From: Campylobacterales bacterium
GTDB lineage: Bacteria; Campylobacterota; Campylobacteria; Campylobacterales; QNZT01
Reading direction: 5' to 3'
DNA: 9,653 nt
Assembly: GCA_027056215.1 (NCBI GenBank)
Contig: JALULO010000155.1
Location: 1-9,653, forward strand
Numbering within the stretch: the first letter of the stretch is position 1; each line of letters begins with the position of its first letter. Position numbers and translations under genes: made by a program. This document shows, piece after piece, positions 1 through 7,432 of the stretch. The notes below the pieces were generated by a model. The model did not search any database. It was not told the DNA's origin and saw only the letters and a list, made by a program, of their open reading frames with translations.

Positions 1-247
1 TTTGTACAAGAGCAGAACAATCGACTCCTTCTAAACAAACCCCACCATACTCATACGGAGTTTTGTACCACTTTTTGTACTCATTATATAAAGCACGTGT
101 AATCCAGTTTTCACTTTTTGGTTTATAGGATAAAGATGATCTTTTTTGTTGTTTATATAGTTTTATAGTTTTACTGTGTGAAGGGGCTTTTTTTATAGAA
201 CAGGCACTAAATAAAATTGTTAGTACAATAAAAATAACAATTTTCAT
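1..247 (-). CDS. NlpC/P60-type cell-wall hydrolase lipoprotein (N-terminal part, runs off the left edge)
   Basis: Reading the minus strand from an ATG at 247 gives 82 codons with no stop up to the window edge, so the C-terminus is outside. The first 17 residues are a lipoprotein signal (MKIVIFIVLTILFSAC) with a lipobox-like LFSAC, so the mature protein probably starts with a lipidated Cys17. After a basic, Ser/Lys-rich linker comes YEYGG then GVDCSALVQ. This is the typical start of an NlpC/P60 domain, with the Cys of DCSAL as the catalytic cysteine. Family members cleave peptide stems of peptidoglycan, and the lipid anchor would place it at the periplasmic face of a membrane. The catalytic His and third polar residue are not in view. 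It starts 5 bp after the preceding gene's stop and is probably the last visible member of the rsmG operon. Confidence 0.8.
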   Translation of the reverse strand, partial: MKIVIFIVLTILFSACSIKKAPSHSKTIKLYKQQKRSSLSYKPKSENWITRALYNEYKKWYKTPYEYGGVCLEGVDCSALVQ

Positions 248-252
248 TGTTT

Positions 253-645
253 TTAAGAGTTTGTCTTTATAATAGCATTTACAAATATGACTCCATCAAC
301 TCCAAGTAATGCCATCTCTTCTATTTCACTCTCTTCTTGAATTTTGACTAAAATTTTTGCATCAAAAAGATATTCATTTGCAATATTTTGAGCAGTTTTA
401 GCAAGCTCTTTATCTACTATTATAAATGTAGCGTCGAGTGATGAAGCGTATATGATTTGGGTAATATTTTTTGTGCCTAGAGCAAACTCTACATCATTTT
501 CTCGTGCATGATTGATAATGTCTAAGTTGTCTTCACTAAAAGAGAGAAATATAGTTGAAGCTGAGGGGGTATTGCTTATGGAGTCAATATCAAAAACATG
601 ATAAAAAGATTTACTTTGTATAAATCTATGCCCAAAAATAATCAT
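253..645 (-). CDS. Conserved-looking hypothetical protein, 130 aa, alpha/beta fold
   Basis: I do not recognise this protein with certainty. It has no signal peptide or membrane segment and looks cytoplasmic. From about residue 50 the sequence alternates short hydrophobic strands (FALGT, ATFIIVD, AKILVKI, VDGVIFV) with amphipathic helices, and the end ALLGVDGVIFVNAI resembles the last beta/alpha units of TIM-barrel enzymes. That is only a fold impression, not a functional call. Its ATG overlaps the stop of the zinc-ribbon gene upstream (ATGA, 4 nt), so translation is probably coupled, and it belongs to the rsmG operon. No Cys is present. Confidence 0.75.
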   Translation of the reverse strand: MIIFGHRFIQSKSFYHVFDIDSISNTPSASTIFLSFSEDNLDIINHARENDVEFALGTKNITQIIYASSLDATFIIVDKELAKTAQNIANEYLFDAKILVKIQEESEIEEMALLGVDGVIFVNAIIKTNS

Positions 646-872
646 ACCGCTTCATCCAAACATTCGCTTGAACAGTAGTATTTTCCATTACTTAAAATAG
701 AATCATCTACTTCACAGTAAATTCCACATGTAGAACATTCAACCATATCGTTACTTTGAGGTTTTGTTTTTTTCTGAGTGCTCTTTTTTGAAGTGGTATT
801 TGTGATTGGTCTTTTCTTAATGAAGAAAAAATAAACTACAGTTATAAGTGCTATGACAACTAAGTATTGCAT
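642..872 (-). CDS. Small membrane-anchored zinc-ribbon protein (PP0621-like), 76 aa
   Basis: Residues 2-18 form one hydrophobic membrane segment (MQYLVVIALITVVYFFF), followed by a very basic Lys/Thr/Ser-rich linker (19-42). A compact C-terminal cysteine domain follows: C46-x2-C49, C53, and YYC67-x3-C71. Five cysteines in this arrangement fit a treble-clef/zinc-ribbon fold, and the whole layout matches the short PP0621-type proteins. The N-in/C-out orientation cannot be decided from sequence, but the positive linker after the helix favours a cytoplasmic zinc domain. Its start shares one base with the rsmG stop (TAATG) and its stop overlaps the next ATG, so it is embedded in a translationally coupled operon. 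No known substrate. Confidence 0.8.
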   Translation of the reverse strand: MQYLVVIALITVVYFFFIKKRPITNTTSKKSTQKKTKPQSNDMVECSTCGIYCEVDDSILSNGKYYCSSECLDEAV

Positions 873-1453
873 TAGTTTTCTCCTAAAAGCAGATAGTGCC
901 TTTTTTTAGTTTCTATTATTTTATAAGGAATCCCTTTTGGAATCTCTTGGTAAACCTTTTCCCCTTTATAAAAAAGAAGTTTAGATTTTTCATCACGAAA
1001 GTTTTTACTTAGTTTTAAAAGCATATTTGTATCTGTTACTGCTCTTGAAGTTATAAGCTCAAAGATTTCAGGTCGCATCTCTTCAACTCTTTTTTTTATA
1101 ACAGTTACATTTTGAAGTTTTAAATCAGCTTTTATAAACTGTAAAAAGCCAGCTCTTTTTGTAAGTGGTTCAACCAATGTGACTTTAACCTCTGGCAGAG
1201 CTAAAGCTAAAATCATACCGGGAAAACCAGCACCTGTCCCAATATCTAAAAGATTTTTAACTTTAGGCAAAAAACCAATAGGATACAAAGCATCAAAAAT
1301 AAAATCATCTATAGTTATTTCATCTTTTGCACCTGTTAGATTATGTACTTTATTCCATTTAAAAAGGTGTTCTTTATACTTTTGTATATTATGAAAAAAG
1401 TTATCTGGAACTTTTAAATGTGCATCTTGTATTGTTTGGTTTAGACTAGCCAT
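872..1453 (-). CDS. rsmG: 16S rRNA (guanine527-N7)-methyltransferase RsmG (GidB)
   Basis: RsmG methylates N7 of G527 in the 530 loop of 16S rRNA using S-adenosylmethionine. The protein has 193 residues, slightly shorter than the roughly 207 of E. coli. The family-typical KWNKVHNLTGAKD is at residues 32-44. The SAM-binding motif I LLDIGTGAGFPG is at 68-79, with the acidic strand-2 end TLVEP at 92-96 and SRAV at 136-139. The start at 1453 gives the normal N-terminus length; the ribosome site is weak (AGG about 9 nt upstream). It is first in a minus-strand operon with the zinc-ribbon gene, with which it shares one base. In many bacteria rsmG sits with mnmG/parAB near the origin; here it does not. 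Confidence 0.96.
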   Translation of the reverse strand: MASLNQTIQDAHLKVPDNFFHNIQKYKEHLFKWNKVHNLTGAKDEITIDDFIFDALYPIGFLPKVKNLLDIGTGAGFPGMILALALPEVKVTLVEPLTKRAGFLQFIKADLKLQNVTVIKKRVEEMRPEIFELITSRAVTDTNMLLKLSKNFRDEKSKLLFYKGEKVYQEIPKGIPYKIIETKKRHYLLLGEN

Positions 1454-1487
1454 TATAAGTACCTATCCATTTATCAATTATTTTGAC

Positions 1488-1517
1488 ATCATACAATATA
1501 TTGCCTCTTAGAGTCAA
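1488..1517 (-). promoter_or_regulatory. Predicted sigma70-type promoter of the rsmG operon
   Basis: On the minus strand TTGACT (-35, 1517-1512) is followed after 18 bp by TATGAT (-10, 1493-1488). Transcription would start near 1481, about 28 nt before the rsmG ATG. The -35 box overlaps the outer end of the left direct repeat flanking the mobile palindromic element at 1525, so the element lies directly against the promoter. Confidence 0.5.
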
Positions 1518-1524
1518 TTGTACA
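1515..1524. repeat. Left target-site duplication of element copy 1
   Basis: CAATTGTACA directly abuts the CACGG end and is repeated in the same orientation as CAATTATACA at 1646-1655 after CCGTG. One mismatch in ten suggests an old insertion or chance similarity in AT-rich DNA. The perfect 9-bp duplication at the second copy makes the first reading more likely. Confidence 0.6.
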
Positions 1525-1645
1525 CACGGCTGATTCATACAAATTAATTAATCTTTTTTGTCACCCTGAACTTGATTCAGGGTCTAATTTGTTAGACTAG
1601 ATTCTGAATCAAGTTCAGAATGACGGTCTGTGTGAATCAGCCGTG
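1525..1645. mobile_element. MITE-like palindromic element, copy 1 (CACGG...CCGTG), 121 bp
   Basis: The element begins CACGGCTGATTCATACA (1525-1541) and ends with the near-exact inverted copy (1629-1645): 13 perfect pairs, 16 of 17 overall. It is bracketed by direct repeats CAATTGTACA (1515-1524) and CAATTATACA (1646-1655), identical at 9 of 10 positions, as expected of a target-site duplication. It has no coding capacity; its core is a pair of inverted 27-nt hairpin modules (1560-1624). It fills the gap between the stop of the RND pump gene and the rsmG promoter, and its hairpins could end transcription from the efflux operon. The family assignment is inferred from structure only; a second copy lies at 7766-7930. 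Confidence 0.75.
1560..1624. repeat. Inverted doublet of 27-nt REP-like hairpin modules (copy 1)
   Basis: Module A (1560-1586) reads GTCA, CCCTGAA, CTTGA, TTCAGGG, TCTA. Module B (1598-1624, minus strand) reads GTCA, TTCTGAA, CTTGA, TTCAGAA, TCTA. Each folds into its own 7-bp hairpin with a five-base CTTGA loop. Between them GTCTAA-TTTG-TTAGAC (1582-1597) can form a third small stem. The two modules differ at four stem positions, and every change is compensated inside its own hairpin. Confidence 0.85.
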
Positions 1646-1655
1646 CAATTATACA
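1646..1655. repeat. Right target-site duplication of element copy 1
   Basis: CAATTATACA follows the CCGTG end and matches 1515-1524 at nine of ten positions. It lies 22 bp past the RND pump stop codon. Confidence 0.6.
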
Positions 1656-1677
1656 AATGGAAGATAACTCTTTGACC

Positions 1678-4600
1678 TTACATTTTGTTGTTCGAGTGTT
1701 TTTTATAAAACAGCAGGTATGTTGATGGTAACATCAAAAGTGTTAAAAATGTTGAACTAATGATCCCACCCGTAATGACAACTGCTAAAGGGTACTGTAT
1801 CTCACTTCCCACGCCTGTCGCATAAAGTAGCGGTAAGATTCCAAAAAGTGTTGTAAATGCTGTCATAAGCACAGGTCTGAGACGTAGTAGCGTTGCATCT
1901 TTTAAAACTATTTTTAACTCAACATGTGGAAACTTCTCTCTTAGTTCGTCTATAAAACTTACAAGGACGATACCGTTAAGTATCGCAATAGCAAAAATTG
2001 CTAAAAAACCAACAATAGCCGATACAGACAAATAGATACCACTGACTAAAAGTGCAATAATACCGCCTATAAAACCAAAAGGTACATTTAAAAGGATAAT
2101 CATAGATTTTTTAAGTGAATTAAATGCTGTATAAAGTAGTAAAATCACTAAAAGTAGTGTAATAGGAATAATTATCATCAACTTTTTGGTAGCCTCTTGC
2201 ATGTTTTTAAAATCACCTGCCCATCCTATATAGTATCCTGTGGGCATTTTCACTTTCTCTTTTATCAACTTATCAGCTTCTGCAACAAATGAAGCGGTAT
2301 CTCTTCCCTCTACATCCATAGAGATGACCATGTAGCGGCTGAGATTTTCTCTTTTTATAAAAGAAGCTCCTTGGAGAATTTTTATGTCACAAACATCTTT
2401 TAGTCTAACAATATTGCCGTTACTTGAACGAAGTGTCACATTTTTAATCGACTCAATATCTTTTTTTGCCCTCTTGATTTTAGCAACTATCGGAAATCTT
2501 TTAATCCCCTCTATCTTTTGTGTGATACCCTCTTCACCGATACCGTTACGAATAACTTGCATCACCTCTTCTACGTTAATGCCGTATCTTGCAAGAGAGA
2601 GATAATTTGGCTCTATTTTAATTTGTGCTTGACCTAGTTGTGATTCAACCTCCATACGTTCGAGTCCATCTACACCTTTAATAGTGTTTTGAATATCTTT
2701 TGCAACCCTCTCAAGCTCTTTTTGATTTTCACCGTAAATTTTGATAGCAAGTTCTGCTTTTACCCCTTCTAGCAACTCTTCAATACGCATCGCAATAGGC
2801 TGTGTGGGAATAAACTGCACAAATTCAAACTTATGCTCCAAATCTTCACTCATTTTTTTCGTTAGAGCTGGTAAATCTTCAATATTTGGCTTAAGTGTTA
2901 AAAGAACTTCCATATAGTTTGGTTGTGCAGTTTCTCCTTTTTCACTTCGACCTATCATTGTAAGTACTGAATCAACATCTTTGGGGTAGTTTTTGAGTAT
3001 ATATTTTTCTATATCCTTAGAAACACTAATAGATTGCGTAAGTGCCGTACCTGGAATAGCAACAACTCTATACATAATCGACTCTTCATTAAGCGAAGGT
3101 AAAAACTCCCGCCCCTGTTGTGTCAGCATATAAGCTAATACCACAAAAACCACGCTCACGAGTGCTAAAATCTTTTTAGCATTGTCTAATGAAGCAAGCA
3201 GTATAGGCGTATAAACTTTTTTGATACCTCTCATAACAACATTTTCAGCAGATTTTGTTGGTTTTAAAAGCATCAAAATAAGGACTGGCACAAGTATAAG
3301 TGCTACAAGCAGTGAACCAAGCATAACAAAAACAATATTTAATGCCATAGGGGTATAGAGTTTTCCAGCCAAGCCATCAAGTGAAAGCAGAGGGATAAAC
3401 ACCGCTGCAATAATAAGCACTGCATAAGTTACCGGAGTTGCCACCTCTTTTGCGGCTTCGCTTACTATCTGTAGCTTATCTTCTTTTGGATTGTCATGTA
3501 ATTTTCTAAAGCTGTTTTCTACTATAACTATAGTACCGTCCACTATCATACCCACGGCAATTGCCAAACCACTTAAACTCATAAGATTTGCTGAGAGATT
3601 ATAATAATCCATTAACAAAAAGGCTATCAGTAATGAAAGAGGTAAAGATAAAATAACAATAAAAGCACTACGCAACTCAAACAAAAATAAAAATAGAACA
3701 ATAGCAACTAAAATAACACCGCTTAAAAGTGCTGATGTCATAGTATTAACCGCTTTATGAGTAATGGTTGTTCTATCATAAATCGTTGCTATTTGTACAC
3801 CCTCTGGAAGTGCAGAGTTTACTGTCTCTATCTTCTCTTTGATGCTCTCAACCACTTTTGCGGCATTTGTTGCTGTTCTTTGCAACACCATCCCCATAAC
3901 AGCTTCATGACCGTCAATACTTACAGCTCCAAATCTTGGACTCACACCTGAGATTACTTTTGCCACATCACCGATGGTAATAGCCTGACCTTGGCTAGGC
4001 TTTACAACCGTATTTCGAATATCATCAAGAGTTTTATAAAGTCCTGCTCCACGGATGAGATACTGTTCACGATTAAACTCTAGGTACTGCCCACCAGCTG
4101 CTTGGTTTGATTTTTGCAAAGCCTTGATAATATCATCATAAGTGATGCCAAAATCTTGCAGTTGTTTAGTATCGATTAAAACATTGTACTGTTTTTCATA
4201 ACCACCCCAGCCTATAACATCTTCTACTCCACTGACACTTTTAAAAAGAGGTGTGACAATATACTCTTGCATCTCTTTTAGCTCTTGAAGGCTGTGTTTT
4301 TCCGTTGTATCTTGTACTTGATACCAAAAAACTTGTCCAAGACCTGTTGTGTTTGGTCCAATAACTGGTTTTCCCCAACCTTTTGGAATATCTATATTTG
4401 AAAGGCGTTCAGAGACGAGTTGTCGTAAGAAATATATATCCATATCATCTTCAAAAAATACAGAAACATAACTAAGCCCAAAAATAGAGTTTGACATGAT
4501 GAGCTTCACCCCTGCCATGCCAGAGACAGCCGATTCTATCGGGTAGGTAATAAGCTTTTCTATATCTTCAGCAGAATTTCCCGGACTTTCCGTATAGATA

Positions 4601-4743
4601 ACGACTTGTTTTGGCGTAATATCAGGAAAAGCATCGATTGGAATCTCTGTATATGCCTTATAACCAAAAGCAGTAATTGCGATAAAAGCAACAAGCACTA
4701 AAATTTTGTATTTGAGCGAAAGCTCTATAAGTTTATCTAACAT
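1678..4743 (-). CDS. czcA: Heavy-metal RND efflux pump, CzcA/CusA family (inner membrane)
   Basis: This 1021-residue protein is the proton-driven pump of a tripartite exporter, of usual family length. The N-terminus has TM1 (about 12-30) and the family-typical IPIDAFPDIT at 34-43. TM2-TM6 fall at about 336-494, TM7 near 524-540 and TM8-TM12 at 853-1013, separated by two large periplasmic domains. The proton-relay motif in TM4 is AVGMIVDGTIVIVEN (396-410), with D402, E409 and N410. It has A-x-G where CzcA proteins typically have D-F-G, so it is a variant type. In the porter domain RIEELLEGVK (653-662) carries Glu where CusA has the Cu-binding Met (from memory of CusA Met672). This argues for divalent cations rather than Cu+/Ag+. 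Two bases separate it from the adaptor gene upstream; it is the last gene of the operon. The metal specificity is unproven. Confidence 0.93.
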   Translation of the reverse strand: MLDKLIELSLKYKILVLVAFIAITAFGYKAYTEIPIDAFPDITPKQVVIYTESPGNSAEDIEKLITYPIESAVSGMAGVKLIMSNSIFGLSYVSVFFEDDMDIYFLRQLVSERLSNIDIPKGWGKPVIGPNTTGLGQVFWYQVQDTTEKHSLQELKEMQEYIVTPLFKSVSGVEDVIGWGGYEKQYNVLIDTKQLQDFGITYDDIIKALQKSNQAAGGQYLEFNREQYLIRGAGLYKTLDDIRNTVVKPSQGQAITIGDVAKVISGVSPRFGAVSIDGHEAVMGMVLQRTATNAAKVVESIKEKIETVNSALPEGVQIATIYDRTTITHKAVNTMTSALLSGVILVAIVLFLFLFELRSAFIVILSLPLSLLIAFLLMDYYNLSANLMSLSGLAIAVGMIVDGTIVIVENSFRKLHDNPKEDKLQIVSEAAKEVATPVTYAVLIIAAVFIPLLSLDGLAGKLYTPMALNIVFVMLGSLLVALILVPVLILMLLKPTKSAENVVMRGIKKVYTPILLASLDNAKKILALVSVVFVVLAYMLTQQGREFLPSLNEESIMYRVVAIPGTALTQSISVSKDIEKYILKNYPKDVDSVLTMIGRSEKGETAQPNYMEVLLTLKPNIEDLPALTKKMSEDLEHKFEFVQFIPTQPIAMRIEELLEGVKAELAIKIYGENQKELERVAKDIQNTIKGVDGLERMEVESQLGQAQIKIEPNYLSLARYGINVEEVMQVIRNGIGEEGITQKIEGIKRFPIVAKIKRAKKDIESIKNVTLRSSNGNIVRLKDVCDIKILQGASFIKRENLSRYMVISMDVEGRDTASFVAEADKLIKEKVKMPTGYYIGWAGDFKNMQEATKKLMIIIPITLLLVILLLYTAFNSLKKSMIILLNVPFGFIGGIIALLVSGIYLSVSAIVGFLAIFAIAILNGIVLVSFIDELREKFPHVELKIVLKDATLLRLRPVLMTAFTTLFGILPLLYATGVGSEIQYPLAVVITGGIISSTFLTLLMLPSTYLLFYKKHSNNKM

Positions 4744-4745
4744 GC

Positions 4746-5804
4746 TTAATCTCCATCACCCAAAGATGATTTAAGTAGTGCTGATTTCACGTAATAACTC
4801 TCGCCACTTACATACTCTTGCCCTTGATTTAAACCTTTTACACCGACATACTCATCATCTTGCGTTATAATCTCAACAACTTGAGGGATAAAAGGGAGCT
4901 CATCGTTACCTTCTCCTTTTTTGGGGACAAAAACTACCCATTCGTTATTAAAAAATGAGAGTGCGGACTTTTTGATGGCAACATAACGTTTTGCATCACC
5001 AAAATAGAGTGTTGATTTCACATATATATCGATAAAAAGATTTTTCACTTTTTGGTCTACGCTTGAGAGAACTACCACACGCTGTGTCTTCTCATCTAAC
5101 TTAGGCATAATCTGTGTTACATGAGTTACTATCTCTGTATTTGCATAGTTGATAACTATTTTATCTCCTAAACGCACCTTTGTTGCATACTCTATAGGAA
5201 GATATGACTTTACATAATAAGCCTGATTTTTCACAATAGATGCAACTCTTTCATCTGTGTTTACAGAAGAGTGTAGAGGCTTTAAAAGAGCAGCAACACG
5301 ACCACTACTGTGGGAGCGTAAATAAAAATTTGCCGTAGCTTTTTTCAAGCTATTGGTAGCTATTCCTAAGGTTTGAAGTTGCGATTGTAAAGCATTTAGC
5401 TTTGCAGATATTTCACTCTTTTTAATTGCCTCAACGTTTAGCTTTTGCATAGAGGTCATCCCTTTTTCATAAAGCTTTTTTATAGAATCATAGTTTTTTG
5501 AGACTGATTCTAGTTGTTTTTTGAGTGCAATATAATCAGCACTCATTTTAGAAACTTTTATAGACTCGATAAGTGCAATTTTATCTCCCTTTTTCACATT
5601 TTGTGCCGGTTTAACAAAATATTTCTCTAAATGTCCACTTACAAGCGAAGTGATAGCCTGTTGAGCATTTGAGAGTTGTATCACTTTAGCATTAAGCTCG
5701 ATTGATTTTTTAAAAGCATGCATTTTTGTGTTTTGTATTGGAAGTTTTATCTCATTTGCAAAAAGCACTCCTCCAAGTAGTGTTATTAGTAGTAATTTAT
5801 TCAT
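4746..5804 (-). CDS. Periplasmic adaptor (membrane fusion protein) of the metal RND exporter, CusB/CzcB-like
   Basis: The adaptor links the RND pump to the outer-membrane channel. I place the start at the ATG at 5804 (352 aa), not at the in-frame ATG at 5822. AGGAG lies 6 nt before 5804, whereas nothing resembling a ribosome site precedes 5822, and 5804 gives a clean signal peptide (MNKLLLITLLGGVLFA). Then come a first lipoyl half (VKPAQNVKKGDKIALIES), a long alpha-hairpin (about residues 70-140, KKQLESVSKNYDSIKKLYEKG then a return helix), a second lipoyl half (YLRSHSSGRVAALL) and beta-barrel segments. It lacks the His-rich or Met-cluster N-terminus seen in some metal adaptors. The gene overlaps the TolC-like gene by 8 nt (ATGAATAA) and precedes the pump gene by 2 nt, so all three are probably made together. 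Confidence 0.88.
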   Translation of the reverse strand: MNKLLLITLLGGVLFANEIKLPIQNTKMHAFKKSIELNAKVIQLSNAQQAITSLVSGHLEKYFVKPAQNVKKGDKIALIESIKVSKMSADYIALKKQLESVSKNYDSIKKLYEKGMTSMQKLNVEAIKKSEISAKLNALQSQLQTLGIATNSLKKATANFYLRSHSSGRVAALLKPLHSSVNTDERVASIVKNQAYYVKSYLPIEYATKVRLGDKIVINYANTEIVTHVTQIMPKLDEKTQRVVVLSSVDQKVKNLFIDIYVKSTLYFGDAKRYVAIKKSALSFFNNEWVVFVPKKGEGNDELPFIPQVVEIITQDDEYVGVKGLNQGQEYVSGESYYVKSALLKSSLGDGD

Positions 5805-6963
5805 TATATTCTCCTGTTTCATAGTTATAAAGAACTATGTTTGTATCTATTTTAGCTTGAAGCACTATCTCTTTTTCTCTTGTATTAATCATCTTGTTTT
5901 TAATACTTTGCAACTCTATAAGGTTCACATTTGCTATCTTATACCCATCTTCATACATATTTAAAAGCTCTTTTTGTGAAGTGTAAAGCTCCCTAGTTGA
6001 GTAAAGAACCTTATTTAAAACCTTTACTTCTGAGTTAAGACGCTTAAATGTGGTTAAAAGTAAAGTTGTTTGATTTTTTATCAAATATTGGCTCTGTTTT
6101 ACTTTTAGAGATGCTATGCGTTTTTCCTCTTTTTTTGTATTGAAAACAGCAAGAGGAATATCTACTCCTACCCTTGCAATACTCTGATCAGGCTCTTTTT
6201 CATACTCGGCATAAATATCTATCCACTCTATTTTATTAGAGTTTAGCTCTACCTCTTGCTCTGCTCTTTTTTGCGAACTTTTCATAAATAGAAGTTTTGC
6301 CGAATCTTGCAAAGTTGCTTTAGTGTGGCGAACAAATTTATACTCTTCTTCAAGTTCTACATCATCTACTTCACCGGATAGGGCTAAAAGTGTCCAATAG
6401 GAGGTAAGTTTATCTGCTTTTTTTTCATTGAGTCTGTTTTTTGCATCTATGACATCAACTTTTGCTAGCAAATATCTAGTCTTTGCTATAGTGCCGGCTT
6501 TATATCTTTCATGTGAAATATTGGCGATTTTTTGTGCAATTTTCAGCTCTTCTTTTGCCAATAAAACAAGCGAACTCTGTTTTATATAATTTATATAGAG
6601 CAGTGAGAGGTCTCTTGTAAACTCTGCACGTTTGAGTGTTAGCGTACTTTTTGCCTCTTCTTGTGTAGCTGTGCCAAGTTTTTCTCTTGCAGTGCCTACT
6701 CCCCACAGACGAAAAGGCTGTGAGATAGCACCACGATACCCAGATGCACTCTCTCCCACATCAGGATTAAAGCTTGAGGTCTCAAGTGAAAATGTAGGGT
6801 TTTTATATCTTTGTATAATTTTAGACTCTTCACTTGCACGCTTTAGTTCCAAAGCATTTGCTTTAAGATAGGGTGAATTTTGTAGTGCATTTTGCATAAA
6901 AGTGTCGAAATTTTGCGCATGTAAATTCCATATAATAAATGGAACTAGTAATAGTTTTTTCAT
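5797..6963 (-). CDS. Outer-membrane efflux channel, TolC/CzcC family
   Basis: A 388-residue outer-membrane factor with a Sec signal peptide (MKKLLLVPFIIWNLHA, probable cleavage before QNFD). It has the two-fold pattern of OEP domains: long coiled helices such as LKANALELKRASEESK and LKIAQKIANISHERYKAGTIAKTRYLLAKVD in the first half, and TLLLTTFKRLNSEVKVLNKV with YEDGYKIANVNLIELQ in the second. The first strand region (NPTFSLETSSFNPD) and the GAISQPFRLWGVG segment resemble CzcC-type channels. It would trimerise and form the exit duct for metal expelled by the RND pump. It is slightly short for the family but shows no break. The stop overlaps the adaptor start; 9 bp separate it from the DUF302 gene upstream. 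Confidence 0.9.
   Translation of the reverse strand: MKKLLLVPFIIWNLHAQNFDTFMQNALQNSPYLKANALELKRASEESKIIQRYKNPTFSLETSSFNPDVGESASGYRGAISQPFRLWGVGTAREKLGTATQEEAKSTLTLKRAEFTRDLSLLYINYIKQSSLVLLAKEELKIAQKIANISHERYKAGTIAKTRYLLAKVDVIDAKNRLNEKKADKLTSYWTLLALSGEVDDVELEEEYKFVRHTKATLQDSAKLLFMKSSQKRAEQEVELNSNKIEWIDIYAEYEKEPDQSIARVGVDIPLAVFNTKKEEKRIASLKVKQSQYLIKNQTTLLLTTFKRLNSEVKVLNKVLYSTRELYTSQKELLNMYEDGYKIANVNLIELQSIKNKMINTREKEIVLQAKIDTNIVLYNYETGEYNE
5811..5815 (-). promoter_or_regulatory. Ribosome binding site deciding the adaptor start
   Basis: AGGAG on the minus strand, 6 nt before the ATG at 5804 and located inside the end of the outer-membrane-factor gene. The alternative ATG at 5822 is preceded by TAGTTCTTTATAACT, which has no Shine-Dalgarno match. 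Confidence 0.75.
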
Positions 6964-6972
6964 CTTTTTTCT

Positions 6973-7359
6973 TTACCAAGACTTCATAAGTTTTTCTATA
7001 TGTTCAAAAACCATAATCATATGTATTTTAAAATCTTCTTCTACATTAAGATTTTCTACCATATCTTTAATGTTAATAGTTGCCAAAACAGTTTTACCAT
7101 TTTCTTCATAAACTGATAGTCTACATGGTAAAAAAACTGATATTTCGCTCATCTCTTTTAGTGCTTCTTGTGCTGCACTAGGATTGCAAAGCTCATAAAC
7201 GGTTATATCTTTTTCAAGTTCAAAACCTTTGTTATGTAAAATTTTTTTAAATTCATACGAACCCAAAACTCCAAAACCATGCTCTTTAGCTTTATCTTGA
7301 AGTTCCTCTTTAATTGTTTCGACAGATATTTCTGTCATTATTTTATAAATCATCATCAT
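6973..7359 (-). CDS. DUF302-family protein in the metal-efflux operon
   Basis: This 128-residue protein has no signal peptide, so it is probably cytoplasmic unless the start is wrong. The core matches DUF302: HGFGVLGSYEFKKILHNKGF (about 27-46), then VYELCNPSAAQEAL with the conserved C-N-P, and LPCRLSVYEENGKTVLATIN with the conserved L-P-C-R. The two cysteines of these motifs are its only ones and could bind a metal or form a disulfide; this is inference. DUF302 proteins are of unknown biochemical role and often sit beside redox or metal genes. The first of three adjacent ATGs (7359) is preferred because AAAGGAAA lies about 7 nt upstream; ATG at 7338 is the main alternative. The tolC-like gene follows after 9 bp. 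Confidence 0.85.
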   Translation of the reverse strand: MMMIYKIMTEISVETIKEELQDKAKEHGFGVLGSYEFKKILHNKGFELEKDITVYELCNPSAAQEALKEMSEISVFLPCRLSVYEENGKTVLATINIKDMVENLNVEEDFKIHMIMVFEHIEKLMKSW

Positions 7360-7376
7360 TATTATTTCCTTTTGTG

Positions 7377-7395
7377 TATGCAGTTTTGGTGCATA
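7377..7395. promoter_or_regulatory. Inverted repeat TATGCA-N7-TGCATA upstream of the DUF302 gene, possible operator
   Basis: A perfect 6-bp inverted repeat with a 7-bp spacer lies in the 73-bp gap between the His-rich gene and the DUF302 gene, 18 bp before the DUF302 ATG. Size and spacing suit a dimeric repressor site. In AT-rich DNA such a repeat can occur by chance, and no regulator gene is in the window to pair with it. Confidence 0.3.
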
Positions 7396-7432
7396 TAGTT
7401 AATTTTTTAGAGAAGTGTAGCTTTGGTATAAA

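Noticed and set aside
1179..1394. Plus-strand open frame inside rsmG
   Set aside because: Antisense shadow of a clear RsmG; no ribosome site and low-complexity composition.
1560..1624. Classical Rho-independent terminator
   Set aside because: The hairpins lack a following U-run in the direction of the efflux operon; termination is possible but the structure is a repeated module, not a standard terminator.
7321..7336. Perfect inverted repeat GACAGA-TATT-TCTGTC
   Set aside because: It lies within the DUF302 coding start and is short; no reason to call it an operator rather than chance.
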